From contig NZ_CP118157.1 in assembly GCF_032878875.1 (NCBI RefSeq), positions 2,046,001 to 2,110,000 of the forward strand: 64,000 nt of DNA, given 5' to 3'. This DNA comes from Microbacterium sp. AB. GTDB taxonomy: Bacteria > Actinomycetota > Actinomycetes > Actinomycetales > Microbacteriaceae. A program made the position numbers and the translations under genes. The notes under the pieces are model-generated. The model did not search any database. It was not told the origin of the DNA and was given only the letters and a program-made list of their open reading frames with translations. Shown in pieces: positions 24,710-33,290 of the stretch. The first letter of the stretch is position 1. Each line of letters begins with the position of its first letter.

Positions 24710-27700
24710 CTACAACGATGGCCCGTCACGGTATGCGGAGGAACCTCGGCTCTGTTCATGCCCGAGGATGTCGAGCCGCTTCGCGCGCACTTCTGCTGCC
24801 TTCCGCGCCCGTGCAGCGGCGAGGCGCTGAACCTCGACCTTGGCAGCGCGCTGGTGGACGAGCTTGACCGCTTCATCTGGCGAAAGCGCATCAAGTTGGG
24901 CGAGGTAGCGGCGATCCTGCGCCGCCTGCTCGCTCAGGGCCTTCACCCGCGCGGCAATCGCGCTCGGACGCCGGTTCCCGAGGACGCGCTCGTACGGCGC
25001 TATGTGCTCCCGCGACTGCCTCGCGGCGATCTCGCTGACCTGCGTGGCTTCCGCGCGTGCTTCGACGACGGCGGGCACATGGCCGGCTTCGTGCTGGGCG
25101 ACTGACTCGGACCACGCGGGCAGATTGCTCTCGCTGCGGGGGACGCTCTGCCACCGGTCACGCACGACCCTCTCTGCCGCCTCGCGACGGGCGTCTGCGC
25201 CGTCCGCGGTTCGGGTGGCAAAGCGCTTGCGGAACCGAGATGCTCTCTCCTTGGCCCGGCGTGCCGCGATAGCGTCCTGCTGCGCAGCCAGGAACGCGGC
25301 GCCATCCGCGACTGCTTCCTGTGTCAGCGACTCCACAACGTCCGCGAGTACCGCAGCTGCCTTCGCATCTGCGGCTTCCGCGAGCTCGCGCTGCGGCTCG
25401 TACTCGGCCTTGTGTCGTTCGGACTGGTCGTGCAATCTGGCGGCTGCCGCCACCCAGTGCTCTCGCTCCGCGTCAGCCTTCGAGATCCGCTCGACAATCC
25501 GGTCGCGCTCCGCGCCGACGATGGACATAGGCCCGTCCGCAACGAGGTCCGCGACGGCCTCACGGGCGCGTTCGGCGGCGTCTTCCAGGCCGCGGTCGGC
25601 GCGGTCTCGGGCGAGCGCATCGACGAACTGCTGCTTCGCGTCTGCGAGATCGCTGGCGACGATGTGCAGCCTGTTCGTCTCGCGCCCGCGGGTCATGCCG
25701 ACATAGATGCCTGCCGCATCAAGCGCGTCGGAGAGCAACGTGTGTGCCGCGTTCACGGTCGAGCCCTGGACGCCGTACGCGGTGACCGCGTAGGCCAAAT
25801 GCGCATCTTCGGTCACGTACTCCGCAGGCAAGGTCATGGTGCGCTGCTGCTTACGGCCGTTGCCGGTCTCGACGATGTTCAGCGCGCCGTCTTCGCCGAC
25901 GTGCTGCACCGTCCAGGTCTGCCGGTTGGCAACGCCGAGCGTGGACTCGTTGCGGCGGGTCTGGATCACGTCCCCGGTGCCGATGGGGAGCCCGTCGCTG
26001 CCGAGCACCGTCCGCGCGTCGTCGACTTCGCCGCGGTCGACCCGCTCGGCACGGACGCGTTCGTTCAGCCCCCGGGCCTCGTCGTTCGTCGCCGCGGTGA
26101 TCGCATCGGCCGGGCGCGTCGTCCTGGCAATGTTCTCCCGCACGTCGTGGTCGGTGTCGTGCAGGACGATCAGTCCGTGCTCGTTCAGCCGATCGAAGAT
26201 CGCGGCGGGGTTGCGGGCATGCCGCAGCTCGAGCGTGAGCGCCGCATACGCAGGGTCGGTGAAGCGGTGCAGGCTCGTCATATCGACGACTGCTGGGCTG
26301 AGTTTGGTGGCGATGTCGAGAACGCCTCCGCGTCCGACCGCGGGGAGTTGCGCCCGGTCTCCGACGAGCGCGACAGTCACCCCGGCTTCGTCCGCGACTT
26401 GCAACAGGGCGAGGGCGGAGTCTTGGTCGAGCATCCCTGCCTCGTCGACGACGATCCGCTCACCTCGCGCGAGACGCGCCTCCTGCACCGGCCCCCGATA
26501 GATGCCTCCGGTTTCGGGATCGGCGTCCCCGGGTCGCAGGCGTGTCCACACGCCGTCGCTGTTCCACCGGAACCCATGCGCGTAGATGAGCGTGGCCACG
26601 GAGTCAGCGGGGATGCCGAGTTCCTGGGCAGCAACGTCGGCAGCCTTCTTCGTCGGCGTGACGACCCGCATTCCACGGCCCTCCGCGGCTGCGGCGGCAA
26701 TCGCAGTCTTGAGCATCGTGGTCTTGCCCGACCCGGCCGCGCCTTCGACCACGACGAGCGGGTTGCGGGATGCGACGACTGCGGCTGCATGTTCCTGGGC
26801 ATCATCCAGTCCCGCCAGCACCGCAAACTCGTGTACGTCCGGAATGTGCTGGTTGGACTTCTCCGCGCGAGCGGTGAGCAAGTCGCGCAGTTCCGTCTCG
26901 GCAGCGACGACGCGCAGCGATGTCAGATGCGCGACGTGTTCCGGCGTCGGCGCACCGGGTGGGAGGACGGAGAGGCAATCCGATGCCGCGAGCTGCGTCG
27001 CCAGTTGCCCGAACACTCGCAGCTCCTCGGGGGTGGCTTGCACACCGTGCTCGGTGGTGATGCGGGTGACGTGCTCGCGCAGCGTGTGCACCGTCCACGC
27101 CGATGCACCCGCCGCCGCACGGTCAAGCGCACGCGATGCGACTTCCTCGATGCGCAGTTCGTCGAGTGCAACCGGTGCAGGCCTGCGCACCCGAGGTGCA
27201 TCCGGGCTATAGCCGGCGTCTTCAATCTCCGCACGCCAACCGGCCTCGCTGCCAAGCACCGTGGGCTTCTTCCCTGGGCGTTGGTGCTCCCACGCCTTCG
27301 CTTTCAGCCGCGCCCGCACGACCGGCCCGGGTTCCTCACCAGGATGCGCAGCTTCCCACTCGGCCCCGAAGTTGGCGAGGTTGCGTTCGACCTGCGCGCC
27401 GCGCTTCGACAGCGCCGCGTTGTATGGCTCCAGCTCCGCGACCTCTCCGGTCGCCGGGTCGAGCGTGAGACCGTGCTTGTCGAGTACGGCGGCGAGTTGC
27501 GGGTGCGCGGCGATGATGGCGGTGCCGAGAGCACGGATGGCTCCCTGCTGCTTGAACAAGGCTGCGGTGTCCAGACCGCGCCACTTTCCCGTGGCGTAGA
27601 CGCGAGTGCCGATCTGGAAGTGGATGTGCCGGTGCGGGTCACCCGCACGGCTGGTCTTGTGCGCGACGGCGACGGTCTGCAACTGCTGCACCGGCACAAC

Positions 27701-28138
27701 TTCTCGCGCGTGCCGAGGCCCGACCCGGGTGACCGAGTGCTGAGCGAGCCACCGGCGGATCTCCGCCGCCGCATCCTGTTGCGCGGCGTCGAGCGCGTCG
27801 GAGACCTCCGGGTGCAGGGCGGCGGCGATGGAGAGGGACTTCGGGGCGTTGATCACCATCTCCGCGAACCGCGGCGAACCCCGCATGCCCTCGCCCGCGC
27901 CGCGCGGGGCTCCCATCGAGGTGCCGCTGATCGGGTCCGTCCAGTCCACCCATGCGGCGTACTGCTCCGGGTCGAGCGTCCGTCCCTCGATGACCTCGCC
28001 CGCGGAATCGGTGACGGTGAACTCCGCGAGCGCGGTGCCGCCCTCCAAGTAGTACTCGTCGGCAGTGGACCTGTCCGCCTCCAGGTATCGGCGTGCGGCC
28101 GCGCCGGTACCGCGAAACAGGATCACACCGCCTTTCAC
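24710..28138 (-). CDS. MobF family conjugative relaxase-helicase
   Basis: 1142 residues. The N-terminal TrwC-type relaxase begins with GGVILFRGTGAAARRYLEAD and DEYYLEG, with candidate active tyrosines at Y18 and Y29-Y30. The metal-binding histidine triad is PHRHIHF (H169, H171, H173). A RecD2-like helicase follows, with Walker A EGAAGSGKTTM at about 480 and VVDEAGML as motif II. The last 250 residues are coiled and Ala/Glu/Arg rich. GTG at 28138 was chosen because AGGAGG lies 7 nt upstream and MobF proteins start at this point; earlier in-frame starts lack a site. It would nick the island at an oriT and unwind the strand for transfer. Confidence 0.93.
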   Translation of the reverse strand: MKGGVILFRGTGAAARRYLEADRSTADEYYLEGGTALAEFTVTDSAGEVIEGRTLDPEQYAAWVDWTDPISGTSMGAPRGAGEGMRGSPRFAEMVINAPKSLSIAAALHPEVSDALDAAQQDAAAEIRRWLAQHSVTRVGPRHAREVVPVQQLQTVAVAHKTSRAGDPHRHIHFQIGTRVYATGKWRGLDTAALFKQQGAIRALGTAIIAAHPQLAAVLDKHGLTLDPATGEVAELEPYNAALSKRGAQVERNLANFGAEWEAAHPGEEPGPVVRARLKAKAWEHQRPGKKPTVLGSEAGWRAEIEDAGYSPDAPRVRRPAPVALDELRIEEVASRALDRAAAGASAWTVHTLREHVTRITTEHGVQATPEELRVFGQLATQLAASDCLSVLPPGAPTPEHVAHLTSLRVVAAETELRDLLTARAEKSNQHIPDVHEFAVLAGLDDAQEHAAAVVASRNPLVVVEGAAGSGKTTMLKTAIAAAAAEGRGMRVVTPTKKAADVAAQELGIPADSVATLIYAHGFRWNSDGVWTRLRPGDADPETGGIYRGPVQEARLARGERIVVDEAGMLDQDSALALLQVADEAGVTVALVGDRAQLPAVGRGGVLDIATKLSPAVVDMTSLHRFTDPAYAALTLELRHARNPAAIFDRLNEHGLIVLHDTDHDVRENIARTTRPADAITAATNDEARGLNERVRAERVDRGEVDDARTVLGSDGLPIGTGDVIQTRRNESTLGVANRQTWTVQHVGEDGALNIVETGNGRKQQRTMTLPAEYVTEDAHLAYAVTAYGVQGSTVNAAHTLLSDALDAAGIYVGMTRGRETNRLHIVASDLADAKQQFVDALARDRADRGLEDAAERAREAVADLVADGPMSIVGAERDRIVERISKADAEREHWVAAAARLHDQSERHKAEYEPQRELAEAADAKAAAVLADVVESLTQEAVADGAAFLAAQQDAIAARRAKERASRFRKRFATRTADGADARREAAERVVRDRWQSVPRSESNLPAWSESVAQHEAGHVPAVVEARAEATQVSEIAARQSREHIAPYERVLGNRRPSAIAARVKALSEQAAQDRRYLAQLDALSPDEAVKLVHQRAAKVEVQRLAAARARKAAEVRAKRLDILGHEQSRGSSAYRDGPSL

Positions 28139-28440
28139 CCCGGGCCTCCTCACGACTCGTCTCATGAGGGAGGTGCGCACGCCCCACCAGCGGTGGCATA
28201 CGTCCATGAATGAATCTGAGAGGAGAGCCGCAATCTGTAGAGCTCGCGGTGGTGAGGTTCGCTGGAGCCGCAGCTGTGTCAGGCCATCGGCTATGGCTTC
28301 AGAGCCTGGGGCGTGCTCGCAGGCGGCGACGCCTTCTCATGGCCTGAATGTCAGCCACGAGCACTACCCTGGGTTCACGACGTGATATGCCCAAGACCCT
28401 CACGACGTGCAGATGGAGATGAGCTGAGGAAGGTGCGCCG
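28139..28440. other. Non-coding region upstream of the relaxase; candidate oriT
   Basis: No gene is visible here. It contains a 9-bp inverted repeat, TCAGGCCAT (28279-28287) and ATGGCCTGA (28339-28347), and two copies of the near-palindrome CACGACGTG (28376-28384 and 28401-28409) 25 bp apart. Transfer origins commonly lie next to the relaxase gene and contain such repeats, so this is the best oriT candidate. The nic site cannot be placed. The copies nearest 28441 could instead control the rightward membrane-protein gene. Confidence 0.35.
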
Positions 28441-28981
28441 ATGGTCTTGCCGCTCGTTCCTCTGATAATCGTCGTGGTCACCGCAGCTACCGGCACAGCG
28501 GGCGTGGGCACGGGAGTCTGGGGCGGCGCACAGATCGCTCGCGCCAAGAAGGACATGAAGACGCAGGCTGAGCTGTATGAAAATCGCTATGCTGCGCATC
28601 TCGGGAAGACCGAGGAAACGAACCTCATCTTTCAGGCTCTTGGCCGTTCGCAGGAGCGCGCGCAGCATGAAGTCATCTACCGAATGAAGGACTTCCTGGA
28701 GCGAAACGCCAAGCAGGTGAAGGCGCACGAGCACTTGATCCTCGACGGAGTCGACGGGTCAAGTCAGCACGTTGTTGGCCTCACAAAGCTTGAGGCCGAT
28801 GTCGCTGGTTGGGTCCGCGGCGTCGTGGGCTCAACCATCGTCGGTGTAGCGACCCCCACGGTGATCCGCGCCGGGGTAATTCAGCTCGCGACAGCGAGCA
28901 CTGGCACGGCCATTGCCGGACTGAGCGGCGCGGCGACGACAAGTGCGACGTTGGCCTGGCTCGGTGGTGGCGCGTTGGCGG
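28441..28981 (+). pseudogene. 5' part of an IS-interrupted glycine-zipper membrane protein gene
   Basis: The frame begins at ATG 28441 with a hydrophobic helix (LPLVPLIIVVVTAATG). A helical stretch follows, then a long Gly/Ala/Thr-rich hydrophobic region that includes LAWLGGGALA just before the IS. The IS at 28982 cuts the gene at codon 181. The remaining reading frame runs into the IS to a stop at 29017-29019, adding foreign residues. Deleting the IS and one 4-bp target repeat joins this part in frame to 30320-30771, giving GGGALAAGGGGMALGAV across the junction and an intact 330-residue protein. The family is unknown; the hydrophobic hairpin resembles those of membrane-inserting proteins. 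Confidence 0.75.
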
Positions 28982-29041
28982 TGTCGCGCGTCAGACTTGT
29001 TGGCAGGACTGTTGGTTGAGTTCTGAAGGAGCAGTTCTGAC

Positions 29042-29359
29042 ATGGGAAGACCACCTGTGATCCCGGTGGAGCAGAAGACGAGGATCGTGCTGAGCGTCCT
29101 CGCTGGCGAGGTCACGATCGCCGAGGCCGCGAGGCGTGAGAAGGTGTCCGAGCAGTCGATCGGCCGCTGGAAGTCTGACTTCCTCGAGGCGGGGAAGACG
29201 GGCCTGGCGGCGGGCAGGTCCGGTCCGTCGACGCGGGAGCAGCAGCTCGAAGCCGAGGTCGCGGAGCTGACCCAGGCGCTCGGGGAAGCGCATCTCGAAG
29301 TCCGCGTCTGGAAGAAGTCCGCCGAGGGCCGCTTGGGCCCTTCGAGGACCTCGAGGTGA
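29042..29359 (+). CDS. IS3-like transposase OrfA (helix-turn-helix, coiled coil)
   Basis: 105 residues. The N-terminal HTH, VTIAEAARREKVSEQSIGRWKSDF (split about residues 24-47), binds the IS ends, and a leucine-zipper-like helix follows (REQQLEAEVAELTQALGEA). It matches the OrfA arrangement of two-ORF IS elements. A GGAG lies about 10 nt before the ATG. The stop overlaps the GTG start of OrfB (GTGA), so OrfB may be made by coupling or frameshifting. Confidence 0.85.
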   Translation: MGRPPVIPVEQKTRIVLSVLAGEVTIAEAARREKVSEQSIGRWKSDFLEAGKTGLAAGRSGPSTREQQLEAEVAELTQALGEAHLEVRVWKKSAEGRLGPSRTSR

Positions 29360-30306
29360 TCCGCGTCGAGGCGGGCATGCCGACTTCGAGGTGGTGCGAG
29401 AGGTTCGGCGTGCCCGAGCGGACCTGGCGGCGCTGGCAGGCCAAAGCGCGGCAGGACCGCCCGCCGAAGGGCCCGTGGCCGCAGCCCGCGCGGGACGCCG
29501 CCCGGCCGCTGGTGACGAAGCATGCGCTGGCGAAGCCGGAGTGGGGGCACCGGAAGATCTGGGCGATGACCCGTCACGACGGGCACCGGGTCTCGCAGGC
29601 GACCGTGCTGCGGCTCCTCCGCGACGACGGGCTGATCCTCCCGTCGGAGTACCAGAAGCAGCGCCGCGACCTCGCCCGGGCGCGCAAGGACGCGTTCGCG
29701 AGGACCCCGACGGGCCCGAACCAGGTGTGGCAGCTGGACTTCAGCGAGTTCGAGACCACCAGCGGCGGCACCTGGCGGCTGGCCGGATGCCGAGACTGGT
29801 ATTCGAAGTACGAGCACCGGTTTCACACGTCGCCGACGGCGAATCAGTACGACGCGATCGCCGCCGTCGAACTCGCCCTCGAAGACTACGAGGCGATGTT
29901 CGGGCATCCGCTCATCGATGCCTGCGAGGTCGACCCCGACACCGGCGAGGTGACACCCGCGGTGACGATCGTGACGGACAACGGCGGCCCGTTCCGGTCG
30001 CTGAACTTCGAGCTGTTCATCACCCGCCACCCCGAGCTCACGCACGTCCGCACCCGAGTGAAGTCGCCGGGGCAGAACGGGTCACGCGAACGCGGGTTCG
30101 GGACGCTGAAGTATGAGCGGCTGTTCCTCGACGAGATCCCCGACGCCCTCACTCTCGTCGAGCGCGCCGAGGACTACCGGATCGAGTACAACACGATCCG
30201 CCCTCACGAGGCGATCGCCTGGAACCGGCCAGCCGAGGTCCACCTCGGCCACGCCGACCCCACCATCCCCAACTTCGAAAGAGAAGAAACCCTGCCAACT
30301 ACTTGA
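29356..30306 (+). CDS. IS3-like transposase OrfB (DDE integrase core)
   Basis: 316 residues. A helical N-terminus (CERFGVPERTWRRWQAK) precedes the rve-type catalytic core. The DDE triad is D128 in VWQLDFSEFE, D208 in IVTDNGGPF, and E245 in GQNGSRERGFGTLK. The C-terminal YNTIRPHEAIAWNRPAE matches the usual IS3 OrfB ending. No frameshift or premature stop is seen, so the enzyme looks intact. It starts at a GTG overlapping OrfA. Confidence 0.9.
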   Translation: MIRVEAGMPTSRWCERFGVPERTWRRWQAKARQDRPPKGPWPQPARDAARPLVTKHALAKPEWGHRKIWAMTRHDGHRVSQATVLRLLRDDGLILPSEYQKQRRDLARARKDAFARTPTGPNQVWQLDFSEFETTSGGTWRLAGCRDWYSKYEHRFHTSPTANQYDAIAAVELALEDYEAMFGHPLIDACEVDPDTGEVTPAVTIVTDNGGPFRSLNFELFITRHPELTHVRTRVKSPGQNGSRERGFGTLKYERLFLDEIPDALTLVERAEDYRIEYNTIRPHEAIAWNRPAEVHLGHADPTIPNFEREETLPTT

Positions 30307-30319
30307 CGCGGGACAGCGG

Positions 30320-30771
30320 CGGGCGGCGGGGGCATGGCGCTTGGGGCTGTGATGCTCAACGTCGCAGTCATTGGCCCCAGCGCACTGGTCGCGGGGATGA
30401 CAGTCAAGAACCGCGGCACGAAGGCGAAGACTGAAGCTGAGAAACACCGCACGGATGTTGAGATCGAGATCGTCAAGTTGGACGCGCAGAACGAACTACT
30501 CCGCGCCGTCAATGCCAGGGCCAACGAATTGGACCACATCCTCATTCGTCTCACCGATGACGCGACCGTGTCGATGGACACTCTGGAGTCGGAGCCGTTC
30601 GATATGGAGCGGCACGCAGAGCGCCTTCAGAGGGCGCTCATCCTCGTGAAGGCCGTCCGAGATGTGGCGACTGCGCCAGTCGCCGATGAGCAGGGCAACC
30701 TCGACCAACAAACTGAGGAACTCGTCCTCAAGTACCGCAACACGAGCAAGGAGACGGCCGATGGCTACTGA
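30320..30771 (+). pseudogene. 3' part of the IS-interrupted glycine-zipper membrane protein gene
   Basis: The right-hand remnant begins in the glycine-rich turn GGGGMALGAVMLNVAVIGP and continues with a long charged helical tail to the stop at 30769-30771. An ATG at 30334 lies inside the original gene and could allow internal initiation, giving a 145-residue fragment without the first membrane helices. The end overlaps the start of the next gene by 11 bp, so the pair was originally co-translated. Removal of the IS restores the frame with the segment ending at 28981. Confidence 0.75.
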
Positions 30772-31216
30772 ATCTGGAGCGGACAAGGGCAGCATCGTGC
30801 CGTCCAAGGCGGGTGACGTCATCTTCGCCGCCGTGAGCAAGATCAGCGCGACTGATGCACTTGGCGCTCTGACGCAGTTGGTCAATGCGACCCGTGAGAC
30901 GATCAAGATTCACGAGGTAGAGAGCACCAAGCGCGAGAAGCTCAGGACTTACAGGGAGACTGAGGTTGCCCGCATCCAGGCGTCCGAACGTGTCCTGAAG
31001 AACTATTTCGACCGCATCTTCGAGGAACGCAAAGAGACTCACCGACAGCTCTTCGCCGGCCTCGACCTGGCGCTCAAGTCCGGAGACGTCGCCGCCATGC
31101 AGGCTGTCATCGGCGGCATCGTGGAAGTCGCCCGAACCTCTCCGCTCGCGAACCTCGGTAATCTCGCGGAGTTGCGCGCAGCGATGGACGACCCGGACGC
31201 CGTCTTCGAGTTCTGA
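30761..31216 (+). CDS. Hypothetical helical protein, partner of the disrupted membrane protein
   Basis: 151 residues, predicted to be almost wholly alpha-helical, with a probable coiled coil in HEVESTKREKLRTYRETEVARIQASERVL (split about 48-76). No membrane segment or known family is seen. ATG at 30761 overlaps the disrupted gene's stop by 11 bp, so expression may now depend on a promoter in the IS or on the internal start at 30334. The overlapping arrangement suggests a two-component unit with the membrane protein; the role is unknown. Confidence 0.75.
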   Translation: MATESGADKGSIVPSKAGDVIFAAVSKISATDALGALTQLVNATRETIKIHEVESTKREKLRTYRETEVARIQASERVLKNYFDRIFEERKETHRQLFAGLDLALKSGDVAAMQAVIGGIVEVARTSPLANLGNLAELRAAMDDPDAVFEF

Positions 31217-31702
31217 GCTTCGTAGGACGACTCAAGCACGACGGTCCCGGACATTTTCCGGCACCGTGATTGAGGACGTCCAAGAAGCTGTCGCAAATCA
31301 TCCATCCGCGTCGTCCACGGTGCCGCCAAATTGACGGAACCGTCCGGCCTCCCAAAGTTCAGATGGCCGAGTCCTCGTACGGTGGTGGCAAGTTGACACC
31401 GCCTGCAATCCCGGGGCTCGGGCTTCGTGGGGGTGGAAGATTTGCGCCACCACGGTGGTGTCGATTCGGCACAACCGGAGGACTTTCACTGGGGGTGCCG
31501 AATCGACACCCCCGTCGCCGAGCCTCGACCCGGCACCGCGGTGCAGCCGTCTCCGCCCAACCTACGGTGGTTGAGATTCCACACCGCCACCGCACGCTCA
31601 TGGACTTGTGGTGCAGGTACGCTACCTCTCCTCTCGCAGAGGCGCAAGGCTTCAGTGAGGAAGGTACGCGGCCCGTCCCACGCGACCAGCGAGCCGCATG
31701 AC
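31217..31702. other. 486-bp non-coding stretch rich in inverted repeats
   Basis: No credible gene is seen between the helical protein and the integrase stop. The stretch holds a 16-bp perfect stem (annotated separately) and several short palindromes: CACCAC-G-GTGGTG (31448-31460 region) and GACGG-AA-CCGTC near 31333. It also has four ACGGTG sites (31317, 31379, 31452, 31564), each followed by related sequence, as if a unit of roughly 60-110 bp were degenerately repeated. It could be a structured RNA, a decayed repeat element or a second nicking or replication region. Confidence 0.4.
31457..31510. repeat. Perfect 16-bp inverted repeat with 22-nt loop
   Basis: GGTGTCGATTCGGCAC at 31457-31472 is exactly complementary to GTGCCGAATCGACACC at 31495-31510, with 22 nt between. 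There is no T-run after either arm, so a simple intrinsic terminator is unlikely. Such a long perfect stem points to a hairpin DNA site or a stable RNA. Confidence 0.75.
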
Positions 31703-32908
31703 TCACGTGCCAAGGATCGTGTCGAGGATGTCGGCGGTGACGACATCAACTTGCTCAGCGGTGATGACGTAGCTGTTGCGAGTGACCATCTCGTTCGCGT
31801 GCCCAAGCAACCTCGACGCGATCGTGAGCCCCGCCGCGCGCTCCACGAGCGTCGCAGTGGTGCGCCGGTAGATGTGCGTCGAGTACTCGTCGACCTCGAC
31901 GCCGAGACGCACGAGCTCATCACGGTTGTCGTCGATGAACGAGCGCAGCAGCCGCTCATAGTTCGACACGCTCATCGGCTTACCGGTCTTCGTCGGGAAC
32001 AGCAACGCCTCGGGCCCACGCTCTGCGAGTGCGAGTCGGCGTCGCACCGCGTCGGCTGCGAGAGCTGGCAGCGCGACGCGGCGACGCTGTCGAGTGCGTT
32101 TGGGTGCGTTCTTGCGCTGGACGCCCTGCACCTTGTTCTGGATCACGGTGCCGTCGATCAGGATTGTCGGCGGGGCGGTGGTCATATCCACGTCACAGCG
32201 ACGCAGGCCGATGCACTCCCCCACACGGGCGGAGGTGCCGAGCATGATGTCCATGCCGTCCACGAGCGCCCGCCAGTTCGGGCGCGGCCCCATGCCCTCC
32301 GTCTCGCGCCAGTGCGTCATGAGATCGCGGATCGCCTCGATCTGCTGCGGGAGGAGCATCGCGGTCTTCTTCTCCGGCGTCGGCAGCCGGGTGACGTCGC
32401 GCACCGGGTTCGTCGGGATCGCGTCGTCGCGCACGGCGAACCCGCAGATGAGCGACAGCACCGAACGCGCCTTCCGCGCCGACGACACGCCCCGGTCGGC
32501 GAGAAGGTTCTGAATGATCCGGTCGCAGCGGCCGACCGTGAGCGCCTCCAACGTGACGCCACCACAGACGGGGACGAGCGTGAGACGGACGGTGGTCTCG
32601 TAATTCTCGTACGTCGACCACGACAGCGTGCCGTTCTCAGCGCGCACCTTCACCGTCGGCAGCCACGCCTCCGCCGCCTCCGCGATGGTCGATCCGGCAG
32701 TGACGATGGCCTTCGTGTGAGTCGTCATCGTCTTCGCTCGTGAAAGCAGTTCTTCGCGGGCTGCATCCTCGGTGGCGCCTTCGGCGCGGAGTTGCACCAG
32801 CTCGCCGGAGTCGTTGCGCATCCGGGCGCGTGCCCGCCATTTGCCGTTCGTGAGCTGTGTCACCTGCACCTGGCCGACCCCGCCCGCGGCGATCTTCGGC
32901 CTAGCCAT
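31703..32908 (-). CDS. Tyrosine recombinase (phage-type integrase) of the island
   Basis: 401 residues. An Arm-binding-like N-terminus is followed by a core-binding SAM-like domain (AEAWLPTVKVRAENGTLSWSTY split region) and the catalytic domain. The active residues are R228 (SARVGECIGLR), H345 and R348 (STHIYRRTT), H370 (LLGHANE) and Y380 (NSYVITAE). It should catalyse integration into and excision from tRNA-Gln 400 bp away. ATG at 32908 overlaps the excisionase-like gene by 8 bp; an ATG at 32920 is possible but redundant. The arrangement of xis, int and tRNA at one end is classical for tRNA-targeting elements. Confidence 0.93.
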   Translation of the reverse strand: MARPKIAAGGVGQVQVTQLTNGKWRARARMRNDSGELVQLRAEGATEDAAREELLSRAKTMTTHTKAIVTAGSTIAEAAEAWLPTVKVRAENGTLSWSTYENYETTVRLTLVPVCGGVTLEALTVGRCDRIIQNLLADRGVSSARKARSVLSLICGFAVRDDAIPTNPVRDVTRLPTPEKKTAMLLPQQIEAIRDLMTHWRETEGMGPRPNWRALVDGMDIMLGTSARVGECIGLRRCDVDMTTAPPTILIDGTVIQNKVQGVQRKNAPKRTRQRRRVALPALAADAVRRRLALAERGPEALLFPTKTGKPMSVSNYERLLRSFIDDNRDELVRLGVEVDEYSTHIYRRTTATLVERAAGLTIASRLLGHANEMVTRNSYVITAEQVDVVTADILDTILGT

Positions 32909-33101
32909 GACGCTGCTCACGCGCCCAGGCGAGCACGTCGTCGCGGTCGTACTTCACGTGCCGGCCGAGCTTCAGCCACGGCGGCCCGGACTTCGTGAGC
33001 CGCCAGCCTTCGAGCGTGCGCTCGGGCACGCCCAGCAGCACGGCGACCTCGGCCTGGGTCAGGAACGCGGGCTCGACCTCGATGCGTACATGAGCTTCCA
33101 T
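32901..33101 (-). CDS. Excisionase-like helix-turn-helix protein
   Basis: 66 residues if started at ATG 33101 (MEAHVRIEVEPAFL). The sequence LTQAEVAVLLGVPERTLEGWRLTKSGPPWLKLG is a complete HTH_17 excisionase/AlpA domain. An in-frame upstream start at 33218 would run through the inner island-end repeat and is unlikely. It overlaps the integrase gene by 8 bp. Proteins of this type bind near attachment sites and direct the integrase towards excision; the inner repeats at both island ends are candidate sites. Confidence 0.85.
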   Translation of the reverse strand: MEAHVRIEVEPAFLTQAEVAVLLGVPERTLEGWRLTKSGPPWLKLGRHVKYDRDDVLAWAREQRHG

Positions 33102-33195
33102 GCCAGACAGGTGCGGAGCGCGTACCCAAGCGAACCATCGGGGACGAGTGCGTACCTCATCGGCAGAGACGAGGGCGAGACGCGCCCCGTGGGGG

Positions 33196-33222
33196 TTTCT
33201 GGTCACCAATCTGGTCACCAGA
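33196..33222. repeat. Inner 27-bp island-end repeat (right copy)
   Basis: Identical to 11920-11946 and in the same orientation, with CTGGTCACC twice and the near-palindrome TCTGGTCACCAGA. It lies 68 bp inside the attR repeat and about 95 bp upstream of the excisionase-like start, so it may serve both recombination and control of that gene. Confidence 0.6.
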
Positions 33223-33290
33223 CGCCAAATCGGGCCACTCGATGGAGTGAGAAGGGAGCCGGACTTCCTAGAGAACTCTAGCGATTCGTT

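Larger units (their letters stand above)
28982..30315 (+). mobile_element. IS3-like insertion sequence, 1334 bp
   Basis: Two overlapping transposase genes lie between imperfect terminal inverted repeats. The left end begins TGTCGCGCGTCA and the complement of the right end begins TGTCCCGCGTCA; both share GTTGGCAGG a few bases further in. The flanking target duplication is GCGG (28978-28981 and 30316-30319). Ends starting TG and two ORFs with a DDE enzyme fit the IS3 family. Both transposase frames are open, so the element may still be active. It splits a membrane-protein gene in the genomic island. Confidence 0.85.

Noticed and set aside
24645..28138. Type IV secretion or FtsK-like transfer genes near the relaxase
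   Set aside because: Neighbouring frames are DUF4238, the IS-interrupted membrane protein and non-coding DNA; no VirD4, VirB4 or FtsK motif was found.
25412..28213. A 933-codon open frame on the plus strand
   Set aside because: It is antisense to the MobF relaxase, has no domain and is arginine and glycine rich, as expected of high-GC shadow frames.
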